A stretch of 64,000 nt of DNA, from the NCBI GenBank assembly GCA_034401795.1, contig CM067369.1:140876496-140940495 (forward strand), given 5' to 3'. Source of the DNA: Chaetoderma sp. LZ-2023a (Eukaryota > Mollusca > Caudofoveata > Chaetodermatida > Chaetodermatidae). How positions within the stretch are numbered: the first letter of the stretch is position 1; every line of letters starts with the position of its first letter. This document shows positions 25,201-36,240 of the stretch, in pieces. The translations under genes were made by a program, and so were the position numbers. The notes under the pieces are model-generated. The model had not been told where the DNA came from. It ran no database searches and worked only from the letters and a program-made list of their open reading frames with translations.

Positions 25201-28200
25201 GGAGGGAAAGATGGAAGGCCGGAGGGAAAGATGGTAGGCCGGAGGGAAAGTTGTAAGGCCATAGGGAAAGATGGAAGGCCGGAGGGAAAGATGGAAGGCC
25301 AGAGGGAAAGATGGAAGGCCGGAGGGAAAGATGGAAGGCCGGTGGGAAAGACGGAAGGCCGGAGGGAAAGACGGAAGGCCGGAGGGCGAGACGGAAGGCC
25401 GGAGGGAGAGAGGGAAGGCCGGAGGGAGAGACGGAAGGCCGGAGGGAGAGACAGAAGGCCAGAGGGAAAGATGGAAGGCCGTAGGGAAAGATGGAAGGCC
25501 GGAGGGAAAGATGGAAGGCCGGAGGGAAAGATGGAAGGCCGGAGGGAAAGATGGAAGGCCGGAGGGAAAGATGGAAAGCCGGAGGGAAAGACGGAAGGCC
25601 GGAGGGAAAGACGGAAGGCCGGAGGGAAAGACGGAAGGCCGGAGGGAAAGACGGAAGGCCGGAGGGAAAGATGGAAGGCCGGAGGGAAAGATGGAAGGCC
25701 GGAGGGAAAGATGGAAGGAAGGCATCTTTCCCTCCGGCCTTCCGTCTTTCCCTCTGGCCTTCCGTCTCTCCCTCCGGCCTTCCGTCTCTCCCTCCGGCCT
25801 TCCGTCTCTCCCTCCGGCCTTCCATCTTTCCAGCCGGAGGGAAAGATGGAAGGCTGGAGGGAAAGATGGAAGGCTGGAGGGAAAGATGGAAGACCGGTGG
25901 GAAAGATGGAAGGCCGGAGGGAAAGATGGAAGGCCGGAGGGAAAGATGGAAGGCCGGAGGGAAAGATGGAAGGCCGGAGGGAAAGATGGAAGGCCGGAGG
26001 GAAAGACGGAAGGCCGGTGGGAAAGACGGAAGGCCGGAGGGAAAGATGGAAGGCCGGAGGGAAAGATGGAATGACGGAGGGAAAGATGGAAGGAAGGCAT
26101 CTTTCCCTCCGGCCTTCCGTCTTTCCCTCCGGCCTTCCTCTCTCCCTCCGGCCTTCCGTCTCTCCCTCCGGCCTTCCGTCTCTTCCTCCGGCCTTCCGTC
26201 TCTCCCTCCAGCCTTCCGTCTCTCCCTCCGGCCTTCTGTCTCTCCCTCTGGCCTTCCGGCTCTCCCTCCGGCCTTCCGTCTCTCCCTCCGGCCTTCCGTC
26301 TCTCCCTCCGGCCTTCCGTCTCCCCCCTCCGGCCTTCCGTCTCCCCCTCCGGCCTTCCGTCTCCCCCTCCGGCCTTCCATCTCTCTTTCCGGCCTTCCGG
26401 CTCTCTTTCCGGCCTTCCATCTCTCCCTCCAGCCTTCCATCTCTCCCTCCGGCCTTCCATCTCTCCCTCCGGCCTTCCGTCTCCCCCTCCGGCCTTCCGT
26501 CTCCCCCTCCGGCCTTCCGTCTCCCCCTCCAGCTTTCCATCTCTCTTTCTGGCCTTCCGTCTCTCTTTCCCAGAGGGAGAGATGGAAGGCCAGAGGGTGA
26601 GACGGAAGGCCGGAGGGAAAGACGGAAGGCCGGAGGGAAAGACGGAAGGCCGGTGGGAAAGACGGAAGGCCGGAGGGAAAGATGGAAGGCCGGAGGGAAA
26701 GATGGAAGACCGGTGGGAAAGATTGAAGGCCGGAGGGAAAGATGGAAGGCCGGAGGGAGAGACGGAAGGCCGGAGGGAGAGACAGAAGGCCAGAGGGAAA
26801 GATGGAAGGCCGTAGGGAAAGATGGAAGGCCGTAGGGAAAGATGGAAGGCCGGAGGGAAAGATGGAAGGCCGGAGGGAAAGATGGAAGGCCGGAGGGAGA
26901 GACAGAAGGCCAGAGGGAAAGATGGAAGGCCGTAGGGAAAGATGGAAGGCCGGAGGGAAAGATGGAAGGCCGGAGGGAAAGATGGAAGGCCGGAGGGAAA
27001 GATGGAAGGCCGGAGGGAAAGATGGAAGACCGGTGGGAAAGATGGAAGGCCGGAGGGAAAGATGGAAGGCCGGAGGGAAAGATGGAAGGCCGGAGGGAAA
27101 GATGGAAGGCCGGAGGGAAAGATGGAAGGCCGGAGGGAAAGACGGAAGGCCGGTGGGAAAGACGGAAGGCCGGAGGGAAAGATGGAAGGCCGGAGGGAAA
27201 GATGGAATGCCGGAGGGAAAGATGGAAGGAAGGCATTTTTCCCTCCGGCCTTCCGTCTTTCCCTCCGGCCTTCCTCTCTCCCTCCGGCCTTCCGTCTCTC
27301 CCTCCGGCCTTCCGTCTCTCCCTCCGGCCTTCCGTCTCTCCCTCCAGCCTTCCGTCTCTCCCTCCGGCCTTCTGTCTCTCCCTCTGGCCTTCCGGCTCTC
27401 CCTCCGGCCTTCCGTCTCTCCCTCCAGCCTTCCGTCTCTCCCTCTGGCCTTCCGTCTCCCCCTCCGGCCTTCCGTCTCCCCCTCCGGCCTTCCGTCTCTC
27501 CGTCCGGCCTTCCGTCTCTCCCTCCGGCCTTCCATCTCCCCCTCCAGCCTTCCGTCTCCCCCTCCGGCCTTCCGTCTCCCCCTCCGGCCTTCCGTCTCCC
27601 CCTCCGGCTTCCGTCTCTCTTTCCGGCCTTCCATCTCTCCCTCCGGCCTTCCGTCTCTCCCTCCGGCCTTCCGTCTCTCCCTGCGGCCTTCCGTCTCTCC
27701 CTCCGGCCTTCCGTCTCTCCCTCTGGCCTTCCGTCTCTCCCTCCGGCCTTCCATCTCTCCCTCCGGCCTTACGTCGTTCCCTCCGGCCTTCCGTCTCTCC
27801 CTCCGTCCTTCCGTCTCTCCCTCCGGCCTTCCGTCTCTCCCTCCGGCCTTCCGTCTCTCCCTCCGGCCTTCCGTCTCCCCCTCCGGCCTTCCGTCTCTCC
27901 CTCCGGCCTTCCGTCTCTCCCACCGTCGTTCTGTCTCTCCCTCCGGCCTTCCGTCTCTCCCACCGTCGTTCCGTCTCTCCCTCCGGCCTTCCGTCTCTCC
28001 CTCTGGCGTTCCGTCTCTCCCTCTGGCCTTCCGTCTCTCCCTCCGGCCTTCCGTCTCTCCCTCCGGCCTTCCATCTCTCCCTCCGGCCTTACGTCGTTCC
28101 CTCTGGCCTTCCGTCTCCCCCTCCAGCCTTCCGTCTCCCCCTCCGGCCTTCCGTCTCCCCCTCCGGCCTTCCGTCTCTCCCACCGTCGTTCCGTCTCTCC

Positions 28201-28288
28201 CTCCGGCCTTCCGTCTCTCCCTCTGGCGTTCCGTCTCTCCCTCTGGCCTTCCGTCTCTCCCTCCGGCCTTCCGTCTCTCCCTCCGGCC
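16261..28288. repeat. Higher-order tandem duplication, 6,014-bp period, two full copies
   Basis: 16,261-22,274 and 22,275-28,288 match at a constant 6,014-bp offset over their whole length, with only occasional substitutions (for example CTCTTGCC at about 22,010 against CTCTGGCC at about 28,024). Shared private markers include the GGATAAGATGG junction (16,541/22,555), CACCGTCGTT (21,907/27,921) and TTACGTCGTTCC (21,756/27,770). The sequence diverges immediately after 28,288. Confidence 0.9.
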
Positions 28289-31200
28289 TTCCGTCTCCCC
28301 CTCCGGCCTTCCGTCTCCCCCTCCAGCCTTCCGTCTCTCCCTCCAGCCTTCCGTCTCCCCCTCCGGCCTTCCGTCTCCCCCTCCGGCCTTCCGTCTCCCC
28401 CCTCGGGCCTTCCGTCTACCCCTCTGGCCTTCCGTCTCTCTTTCCGGCCTTCCGTCTCTCTTTCTGGCCTTCCACCTCTTTTTCCGGCCTTCCATCTCTC
28501 CCTCCAGCCTTCCGTCTCTCCCTCCGGCCTTCCGTCTCTCCCTCCGGCCTTCCGTCTCTCCCTCCGGCCTTCCGTCTCTCCCTCCGGCCTTCCGTCTCTC
28601 CCTCCGGCCTTCCGTCTCTCCCTCCGGCCTTCCGTCTCTCCCTCCGGCCTTCCATCTTTCCAGCCGGAGGGAAAGATGTAAGGCCGGAGGGAAAGATGTA
28701 AGGCCGGAGGGAAAGATGGAAGGCCGGAGGGAAAGATGGAAGGCCGGAGGGAAAGATGGAAGGCCGGAGGGAAAGATGGAAGGCCGGAGGGAAAGATGGA
28801 AGGCGGGAGGGAAAGAGGGAAGGCCGGAGGGAAAGATGGAATGCCGGAGGGAAAGATGGAAGGAAGGCATCTCTCCCTCCGGCCTTCCGTCTCTCCCTCC
28901 GGTCTTCCGTCTCTCCCTCCGGCCTTCCGTCTCTCCCTCTGGCCTTCCGTCTCTCCCTCCGGCCTTCCGTCTCCCCCTCCGGCCTTCCGTCTCCCCCTCC
29001 GGCATTCCGTCTCTCTTTCCGGCCTTCCGTCTCTCTTTCCGGCCTTCCGTCTCTCTTTCCGGCCTTCCGTCTCTCCCTCCGGCCTTCCGTCTCTCCCTCC
29101 GGCCTTCCGTCTCTCCCTCCGGCCTTCCGTCTTTCCCTCCGGCCTTCCATCTTTCCAGCCGGCCTTCCATCTTTCCAGCCGGAGGGAAAGATGTAAGGCT
29201 GGAGGGAAAGATGTAAGGCTGGAGGGAAAGATGTAAGGCCGGAGGGAAAGATGTAAGGCCGGAGGGAAAGATGGAAGGCCGGAGGGAAAGATGGAAGGCC
29301 AGAGGGAAAGATGGAATGCCGGAGGGAAAGATGGAAGGCCGGAGGGAAAGATGGAATGCCGGAGGGAAAGATGGAAGGAAGGCATTTTTCCCTCCGGCCT
29401 TCCGTCTTTCCCTCCGGCCTTCCTCTCTCCCTCCGGCCTTCCGTCTCTCCCTCCGGCCTTCCGTCTCTCCCTCCGGCCTTCCGTCTCTCCCTCCAGCCTT
29501 CCGTCTCTCCCTCCGGCCTTCTGTCTCTCCCTCTGGCCTTCCGGCTCTCCCTCCGGCCTTCCGTCTCTCCCTCCAGCCTTCCGTCTCTCCCTCTGGCCTT
29601 CCGTCTCCCCCTCCGGCCTTCCGTCTCCCCCTCCGACCTTCCGTCTCTCCGTCCGGCCTTCCGTCTCTCCCTCCGGCCTTCCATCTCCCCCTCCAGCCTT
29701 CCGTCTCCCCCTCCGGCCTTCCGTCTCCCCCTCCGGCCTTCCGTCTCCCCCTCCGGCTTCCGTCTCTCTTTCCGGCCTTCCATCTCTCCCTCCGGCCTTC
29801 CGTCTCTCCCTCCGGCCTTCCGTCTCTCCCTGCGGCCTTCCGTCTCTCCCTCCGGCCTTCCGTCTCTCCCTCTGGCCTTCCGTCTCTCCCTCCGGCCTTC
29901 CATCTCTCCCTCCGGCCTTACGTCGTTCCCTCCGGCCTTCCGTCTCTCCCTCCGTCCTTCCGTCTCTCCCTCCGGCCTTCCGTCTCTCCCTCCGGCCTTC
30001 CGTCTCTCCCTCCGGCCTTCCGTCTCCCCCTCCGGCCTTCCGTCTCTCCCTCCGGCCTTCCGTCTCTCCCACCGTCGTTCTGTCTCTCCCTCCGGCCTTC
30101 CGTCTCTCCCACCGTCGTTCCGTCTCTCCCTCCGGCCTTCCGTCTCTCCCTCTGGCGTTCCGTCTCTCCCTCTGGCCTTCCGTCTCTCCCTCCGGCCTTC
30201 CGTCTCTCCCTCCGGCCTTCCATCTCTCCCTCCGGCCTTACGTCGTTCCCTCTGGCCTTCCGTCTCCCCCTCCAGCCTTCCGTCTCCCCCTCCGGCCTTC
30301 CGTCTCCCCCTCCGGCCTTCCGTCTCTCCCACCGTCGTTCCGTCTCTCCCTCCGGCCTTCCGTCTCTCCCTCTGGCGTTCCGTCTCTCCCTCTGGCCTTC
30401 CGTCTCTCCCTCCGGCCTTCCGTCTCTCCCTCCGGCCTTCCGTCTCCCCCTCCGGCCTTCCGTCTCCCCCTCCAGCCTTCCGTCTCTCCCTCCAGCCTTC
30501 CGTCTCCCCCTCCGGCCTTCCGTCTCCCCCTCCGGCCTTCCGTCTCCCCCCTCGGGCCTTCCGTCTACCCCTCTGGCCTTCCGTCTCTCTTTCCGGCCTT
30601 CCGTCTCTCTTTCTGGCCTTCCACCTCTTTTTCCGGCCTTCCATCTCTCCCTCCAGCCTTCCGTCTCTCCCTCCGGCCTTCCGTCTCTCCCTCCGGCCTT
30701 CCGTCTCTCCCTCCGGCCTTCCGTCTCTCCCTCCGGCCTTCCGTCTCTCCCTCCGGCCTTCCGTCTCTCCCTCCGGCCTTCCGTCTCTCCCTCCGGCCTT
30801 CCATCTTTCCAGCCGGAGGGAAAGATGTAAGGCCGGAGGGAAAGATGTAAGGCCGGAGGGAAAGATGGAAGGCCGGAGGGAAAGATGGAAGGCCGGAGGG
30901 AAAGATGGAAGGCCGGAGGGAAAGATGGAAGGCCGGAGGGAAAGATGGAAGGCCGGAGGGAAAGAGGGAAGGCCGGAGGGAAAGATGGAATGCCGGAGGG
31001 AAAGATGGAAGGAAGGCATCTCTCCCTCCGGCCTTCCGTCTCTCCCTCCGGTCTTCCGTCTCTCCCTCCGGCCTTCCGTCTCTCCCTCTGGCCTTCCGTC
31101 TCTCCCTCCGGCCTTCCGTCTCCCCCTCCGGCCTTCCGTCTCCCCCTCCGGCATTCCGTCTCTCTTTCCGGCCTTCCGTCTCTCTTTCCGGCCTTCCGTC

Positions 31201-31489
31201 TCTCTTTCCGGCCTTCCGTCTCTCCCTCCGGCCTTCCGTCTCTCCCTCCGGCCTTCCGTCTCTCCCTCCGGCCTTCCGTCTTTCCCTCTGGCCTTCCATC
31301 TTTCCAGCCGGCCTTCCATCTTTCCAGCCGGAGGGAAAGATGTAAGGCTGGAGGGAAAGATGTAAGGCTGGAGGGAAAGATGTAAGGCCGGAGGGAAAGA
31401 TGTAAGGCCGGAGGGAAAGATGGAAGGCCGGAGGGAAAGATGGAAGGCCAGAGGGAAAGATGGAATGCCGGAGGGAAAGATGGAAGGAA
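27192..31489. repeat. Nested tandem duplication, 2,149-bp period
   Basis: 27,192-29,340 recurs at 29,341-31,489 with a 2,149-bp offset. Shared markers are GGCATTTTTCC (about 27,232/29,381), the CCTCGGGCC monomer (about 28,401/30,550) and the doubled TTTCCAGCCGGCC end (about 29,155/31,304). Because 27.2-28.3 kb is also inside the 6,014-bp duplication, that stretch is present three times (from about 21.2, 27.2 and 29.3 kb). Confidence 0.88.
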
Positions 31490-32185
31490 GGCATCTTTCC
31501 CTCCGGCCTTCCGTCTCTCCCTCCGGCCTCCCGTCTCTCCCTCCAGCCTTCTGTCTCTCCCTCCGGCCTTCCGTCTCTCCCTCCGGCCTTCCGTCTCTCC
31601 CTCCGGCCTTCCAGCTCTCCCTTCGGCCTTCCGTCTCTCCCTCCATCCTTCCATCTCTCCCTCCGTTCTTCCGTCTCTCCCTCCGGCCTTCGGTCTCTCC
31701 CTCCAGCCTTCCGTCTCTCCCTCCGGCCTTCCGTCTCTCCCTCCAGCCTTCCGTCTCCCCCTCCGGCCTTCCGTCTCCCCCTCCGGCCTTCCATCTCCCC
31801 CTCCGACCTTCCGTCTCTCTTTACGGCCTTCCGTCTCTTTCCGGCCTTCCGTCTCTCTTTCCGGCCTTCCATCTCTCCCTCTGGCCTTCCGTCTCTCCCT
31901 CCGGCCTTCCGTCTCTCCCTCCAGCCTTCCGTCTCTCCCTCTGGCCTTCCGTCTCTCCCTACGGCCTTCCGTCTCTCCCTCCGGCCTTCCGTCTCTCCCT
32001 CCGGCCTTCCGTCTCTCCCTCCGGCCTTCCGTCTCTCCCTCCGTCCTTCCATCTTTCCAGCTGGAGGGAAAGATGTAAGGCTGGAGGGAAAGATGTAAGG
32101 CTGGAGGGAAAGATGTAAGGCCGGAGGGAAAGATGGAAGGCTGGAGGGAAAGATGGAAGGCTGGAGGGAAAGATGGAAGGCCGGA

Positions 32186-32685
32186 NNNNNNNNNNNNNNN
32201 NNNNNNNNNNNNNNNNNNNNNNNNNNNNNNNNNNNNNNNNNNNNNNNNNNNNNNNNNNNNNNNNNNNNNNNNNNNNNNNNNNNNNNNNNNNNNNNNNNNN
32301 NNNNNNNNNNNNNNNNNNNNNNNNNNNNNNNNNNNNNNNNNNNNNNNNNNNNNNNNNNNNNNNNNNNNNNNNNNNNNNNNNNNNNNNNNNNNNNNNNNNN
32401 NNNNNNNNNNNNNNNNNNNNNNNNNNNNNNNNNNNNNNNNNNNNNNNNNNNNNNNNNNNNNNNNNNNNNNNNNNNNNNNNNNNNNNNNNNNNNNNNNNNN
32501 NNNNNNNNNNNNNNNNNNNNNNNNNNNNNNNNNNNNNNNNNNNNNNNNNNNNNNNNNNNNNNNNNNNNNNNNNNNNNNNNNNNNNNNNNNNNNNNNNNNN
32601 NNNNNNNNNNNNNNNNNNNNNNNNNNNNNNNNNNNNNNNNNNNNNNNNNNNNNNNNNNNNNNNNNNNNNNNNNNNNNNNNNNNNN
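32186..32685. other. Assembly gap (500 N)
   Basis: Exactly 500 N inside the satellite; true length unknown. Array polarity is the same on both sides. Confidence 0.99.
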
Positions 32686-33879
32686 CCTCAGGCCTTCCAT
32701 CTTTCCCTCCGGCCTTCCATCTTTCCCTCCGGCCTTCCATCTTTCCAGCCGGAGGGAAAGATGTAAGGCTGGAGGGAAAGATGTAAGGCTGGAGGGAAAG
32801 TTGTAAGGCCGGAGGGAAAGATGGAAGGCCGGAGGGAAAGATGGAAGGCCGGAGGGAAAGATGGAAGGACGGAGGGGGAGATGGAAGGCCGGAGGGACAG
32901 ACGGAAGGCCTGAGGGAGAGACGGAAGGCTGGAGGGGGAGACGGAAGGCCGGAGGGAGAGACGGAAGGCTGGAGGGAGAGACGGAAGGCTGGAGGGAAAG
33001 ATGTAAGGCTGGAGGGAAAGATGTAAGGCCGGAGGGAAAGATGTAAGGCCGAAAGGAAAGATGTCAGGCTGGAGGGAAAGATGGAAGGCCGGAGGGAAAG
33101 ATGGAAGGCCGGAGGGAAAGATGGAAGGCCGGAGGGAAAGATGGAATGCCGGAGGGAAAGATGGAAGGAAGGCATCTTACCCTCCGGCGTTCCATCTCTC
33201 TCTCCGGCCTTCCGTCTCTCCCTCCGGCCTTCCGTCTCTCCCTCCGGCCTTCCGTCTCTCCCTCCAGCCTTCCGTCTCTCCCTCCGGCCTTCCGTCTCTC
33301 CCTCCAGCCTTCCGTCTCTCCCTCAGGCCTTCCGTCTGTCCCTCCGGCCTTCCATCTCCCCCTCCGTCCTTCCATCTTTCCCTCCGGCCTTCCGTCTTTC
33401 CCTCCGGCCTTCCGTCTTTCCCTCAGGCCTTCCATCTTTCCCTCCGGCCTTCCATCTTTCCCTCCGGCCTTCCATCTTTCCAGCCGGAGGGAAAGATGTA
33501 AGGCTGGAGGGAAAGATGTAAGGCTGGAGGGAAAGATGTAAGGCCGGAGGGAAAGATGGAAGGCCGGAGGGAAAGATGGAAGGCCGGAGGGAAAGATGGA
33601 AGGTCGGAGGGGGAGATGGAAGGCCGGAGGGACAGACGGAAGGCCTGAGGGAGAGACGGAAGGCTGGAGGGAGAGACGGAAGGCCGGAGGGAGAGACGGA
33701 AGGCTGGAGGGAGAGACGGAAGGCCGGAGGGAAAGATGTAAGGCTGGAGGGAAAGATGTAAGGCCGGAGGGAAAGATGTAAGGCCGGAAGGAAAGATGTA
33801 AGGCTGGAGGGAAAGATGTAAGGCCGGAGGGAAAGATGTAAGGCCGGAAGGAAAGATGTAAGGCTGGAGGGAAAGATGG

Positions 33880-36240
33880 AAGGCCGGAGGGAAAGATGGA
33901 AGGCCGGAGGGAAAGATGGAAGGCCGGAGGGAAAGATGGAATGCCGGAGGGAAAGATGGAAGGAAGGCATCTTTCCCTCCAGCCTTCCGTCTCTCCCTCC
34001 GGCCTTCCGTCTCTCCCTCCGGCCTTCCGTCTCTCCCTCCAGCCTTCCGTCTCCCCCTCCGGCCTTCCGTCTTTCCCTCCGGCCTTCCGTCTTTCCCTCC
34101 GGCCTTCCGTCTTTCTCTCGGGCCTTCCATCTTTCCCTCCGGCCTTCCATCTTTCCCTCCGGCCTTCCATCTTTCCAGCTGGAGGGAAAGATGTAAGGAT
34201 GGAGGGAAAGATGTAAGGCTGGAGGGAAAGATGTAAGGCCGGAGAGAAATATGGAAGGCCGGAGGGAAAGATGGAAGGCCGGAGGGAAAGATGGAAGGCC
34301 GGAGGGAAAGATGGAAGGCCGGAGGGAAAGATGGAAGGCCGGAGGGAAAGATGGAAGGCCGGAGGGAAAGATGGAAGGCCGGAGGGAAAGATGGAAGGCC
34401 GGAGGGAAAGATGGAAGGCCGGAGGGAAAGATGGAAGGCCGAGGGAAAGCTGGAAGGCCAGAGGGAAAGATGGAATGCCGGAGGGAAAGATGGAAGGAAG
34501 GCATCTTTCCCTCTGGCCTTCTGTCTCTCCCTCCGGCCTTCCGTCTCTCCATCCGGCCTTCCGTCTCTCCCTCCGGCCTTCCGTCTCTCCCTCCGGCCTT
34601 CCGTCTCTCCCTCCGGCCTTCCCTCTCTCCCTCCGGCCTTCCGTCTCTCCCTCCGGCCTTCCGTCTCCCCCTCCGGCCTTCCGTCTCTCCCTCCGGCATT
34701 CCGTCTTTCCCTCCGGCCTTCCGTCTTTCCCTCCGGCCTTCCGTCTTTCCCTCCGGCCTTCCGTCTTTCCCTGCGGCCTTCCATCTTTCCCTCCAGCCTT
34801 CCATCTTTCCCTCCGGTCTTCCATTTTTCACTCCGGCCTTCCATCTTTCCAGCCGGAGGGAAAGATGTAAGGCTGGAGGGAAAGATGTAAGGCTGGAGGG
34901 AAAGATGTAAGGCCGGAGGGAAAGATGGAAGGCCGGAGGGAAAGATGGAAGGCCGGAGGGAAAGATGGAAGGCCGGAGGGAAAGATGGAATGCCGGAAGG
35001 AAAGATGGAAGGACGGAGGGAGAGACGGAAGGCTGGAGGGAGAGACGGAAGCCTGGAGGGAGAGATGGAAGCCCAGAGGGAGAGATGGAAGCCCAGAGGG
35101 AGAGACGGAAGGCCGGAGGGAAAGATGGAAGGCCGGAGGGAATGATGGAAGGCCGGAGGGAAAGATGGAATGCCGGAGGGAAATATGGAAGGAAGGCATC
35201 TTTCCCTCCAGCCTTCCGTCTCTCCCTCCGGCCTTCCGTCTCTCCCTCCGGCCTTCCGTCTCTCCCTCCAGCCTTCCGTCTCCCCCTCCGGCCTTCCGTC
35301 TTTCCCTCCGGCCTTCCGTCTTTCCCTCCGGCCTTCCGTCTTTCCCTCGGGCCTTCCATCTTTCCCTCCGGCCTTCCATCTTTCCCTCCGGCCTTCCATC
35401 TTTCCAGCTGGAGGGAAAGATGTAAGGATGGAGGGAAAGATGTAAGGCTGGAGGGAAAGATGTAAGGCCGGAGAGAAATATGGAAGGCCGGAGGGAAAGA
35501 TGGAAGGCCGGAGGGAAAGATGGAAGGCCGGAGGGAAAGATGGAAGGCCGGAGGGAAAGATGGAAGGCCGGAGGGAAAGATGGAAGGCCGGAGGGAAAGA
35601 TGGAAGGCCGGAGGGAAAGATGGAAGGCCGGAGGGAAAGATGGAAGGCCGGAGGGAAAGATGGAAGGCCGAGGGAAAGATGGAAGGCCAGAGGGAAAGAT
35701 GGAATGCCGGAGGGAAAGATGGAAGGAAGGCATCTTTCCCTCTGGCCTTCTGTCTCTCCCTCCGGCCTTCCGTCTCTCCCTCCGGCCTTCCGTCTCTCCC
35801 TCCGGCCTTCCGTCTCTCCCTCCGGCCTTCCGTCTCTCCCTTCGGCCTTCCCTCTCTCCCTCCAGCCTTCCGTCTCTCCCTCCGGCCTTCCGTCTCCCCC
35901 TCCGGCCTTCCGTCTCTCCCTCCGGCATTCCGTCTTTCCCTCCGGCCTTCCGTCTTTCCCTCCGGCCTTCCGTCTTTCCCTCCGGCCTTCCGTCTTTCCC
36001 TCCGGCCTTCCGTCTTTCCCTCCAGCCTTCCATCTTTCCCTCCGGTCTTCCATTTTTCACTCCGGCCTTCCATCTTTCCAGCCGGAGGGAAAGATGTAAG
36101 GCTGGAGGGAAAGATGTAAGGCTGGAGGGAAAGATGTAAGGCCGGAGGGAAAGATGGAAGGCCGGAGGGAAAGATGGAAGGCCGGAGGGAAAGATGGAAG
36201 GCCGGAGGGAAAGATGGAATGCCGGAAGGAAAGATGGAAG
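33880..36240. repeat. Higher-order tandem duplication, 1,229-bp period
   Basis: The block at about 33,880-35,011 recurs at about 35,110-36,240 with a 1,229-bp offset. Markers are GGAGAGAAATATGG at 34,241 and 35,470, the CTTTCC/CAGCC start of the Y block at 33,961/35,190, and the CATTTTTCAC monomer near 34,820/36,050. The copies are separated by a short purine block rich in GAAGCCC variants. Confidence 0.8.

Larger units (their letters stand above)
9186..32185. repeat. 20-bp satellite array, second part
   Basis: Same monomer as the left part with opposite compound polarity: R-to-Y junctions now read GGAAGGAAGGCATC and Y-to-R junctions CTTTCCAGCCGGAGGG. I count about 36 R-to-Y junctions, for example near 9350, 9830, 10620, 12070, 13430, 16180, 17330, 19705, 21215, 22570, 27230, 28865, 29380, 31015 and 31490. 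Pyrimidine blocks are mainly CCGTCTCTCC monomers, with a CCGTCTCCCCCTCC subtype from about 16.8 kb on. Purine blocks are mainly AAAGAT monomers, and near 11.8-16.0 kb include GATGTAAGGCTGG variants that introduce stop codons. A second Y-to-R junction type, CTTTCCCAGAGGGAGAG, occurs near 18,866, 20,556, 24,880 and 26,570. Confidence 0.97.

Noticed and set aside
9186-32185. CRISPR-like regular repeats
   Set aside because: Repeats are contiguous 20-bp monomers with no unique spacers, and the context is eukaryotic.
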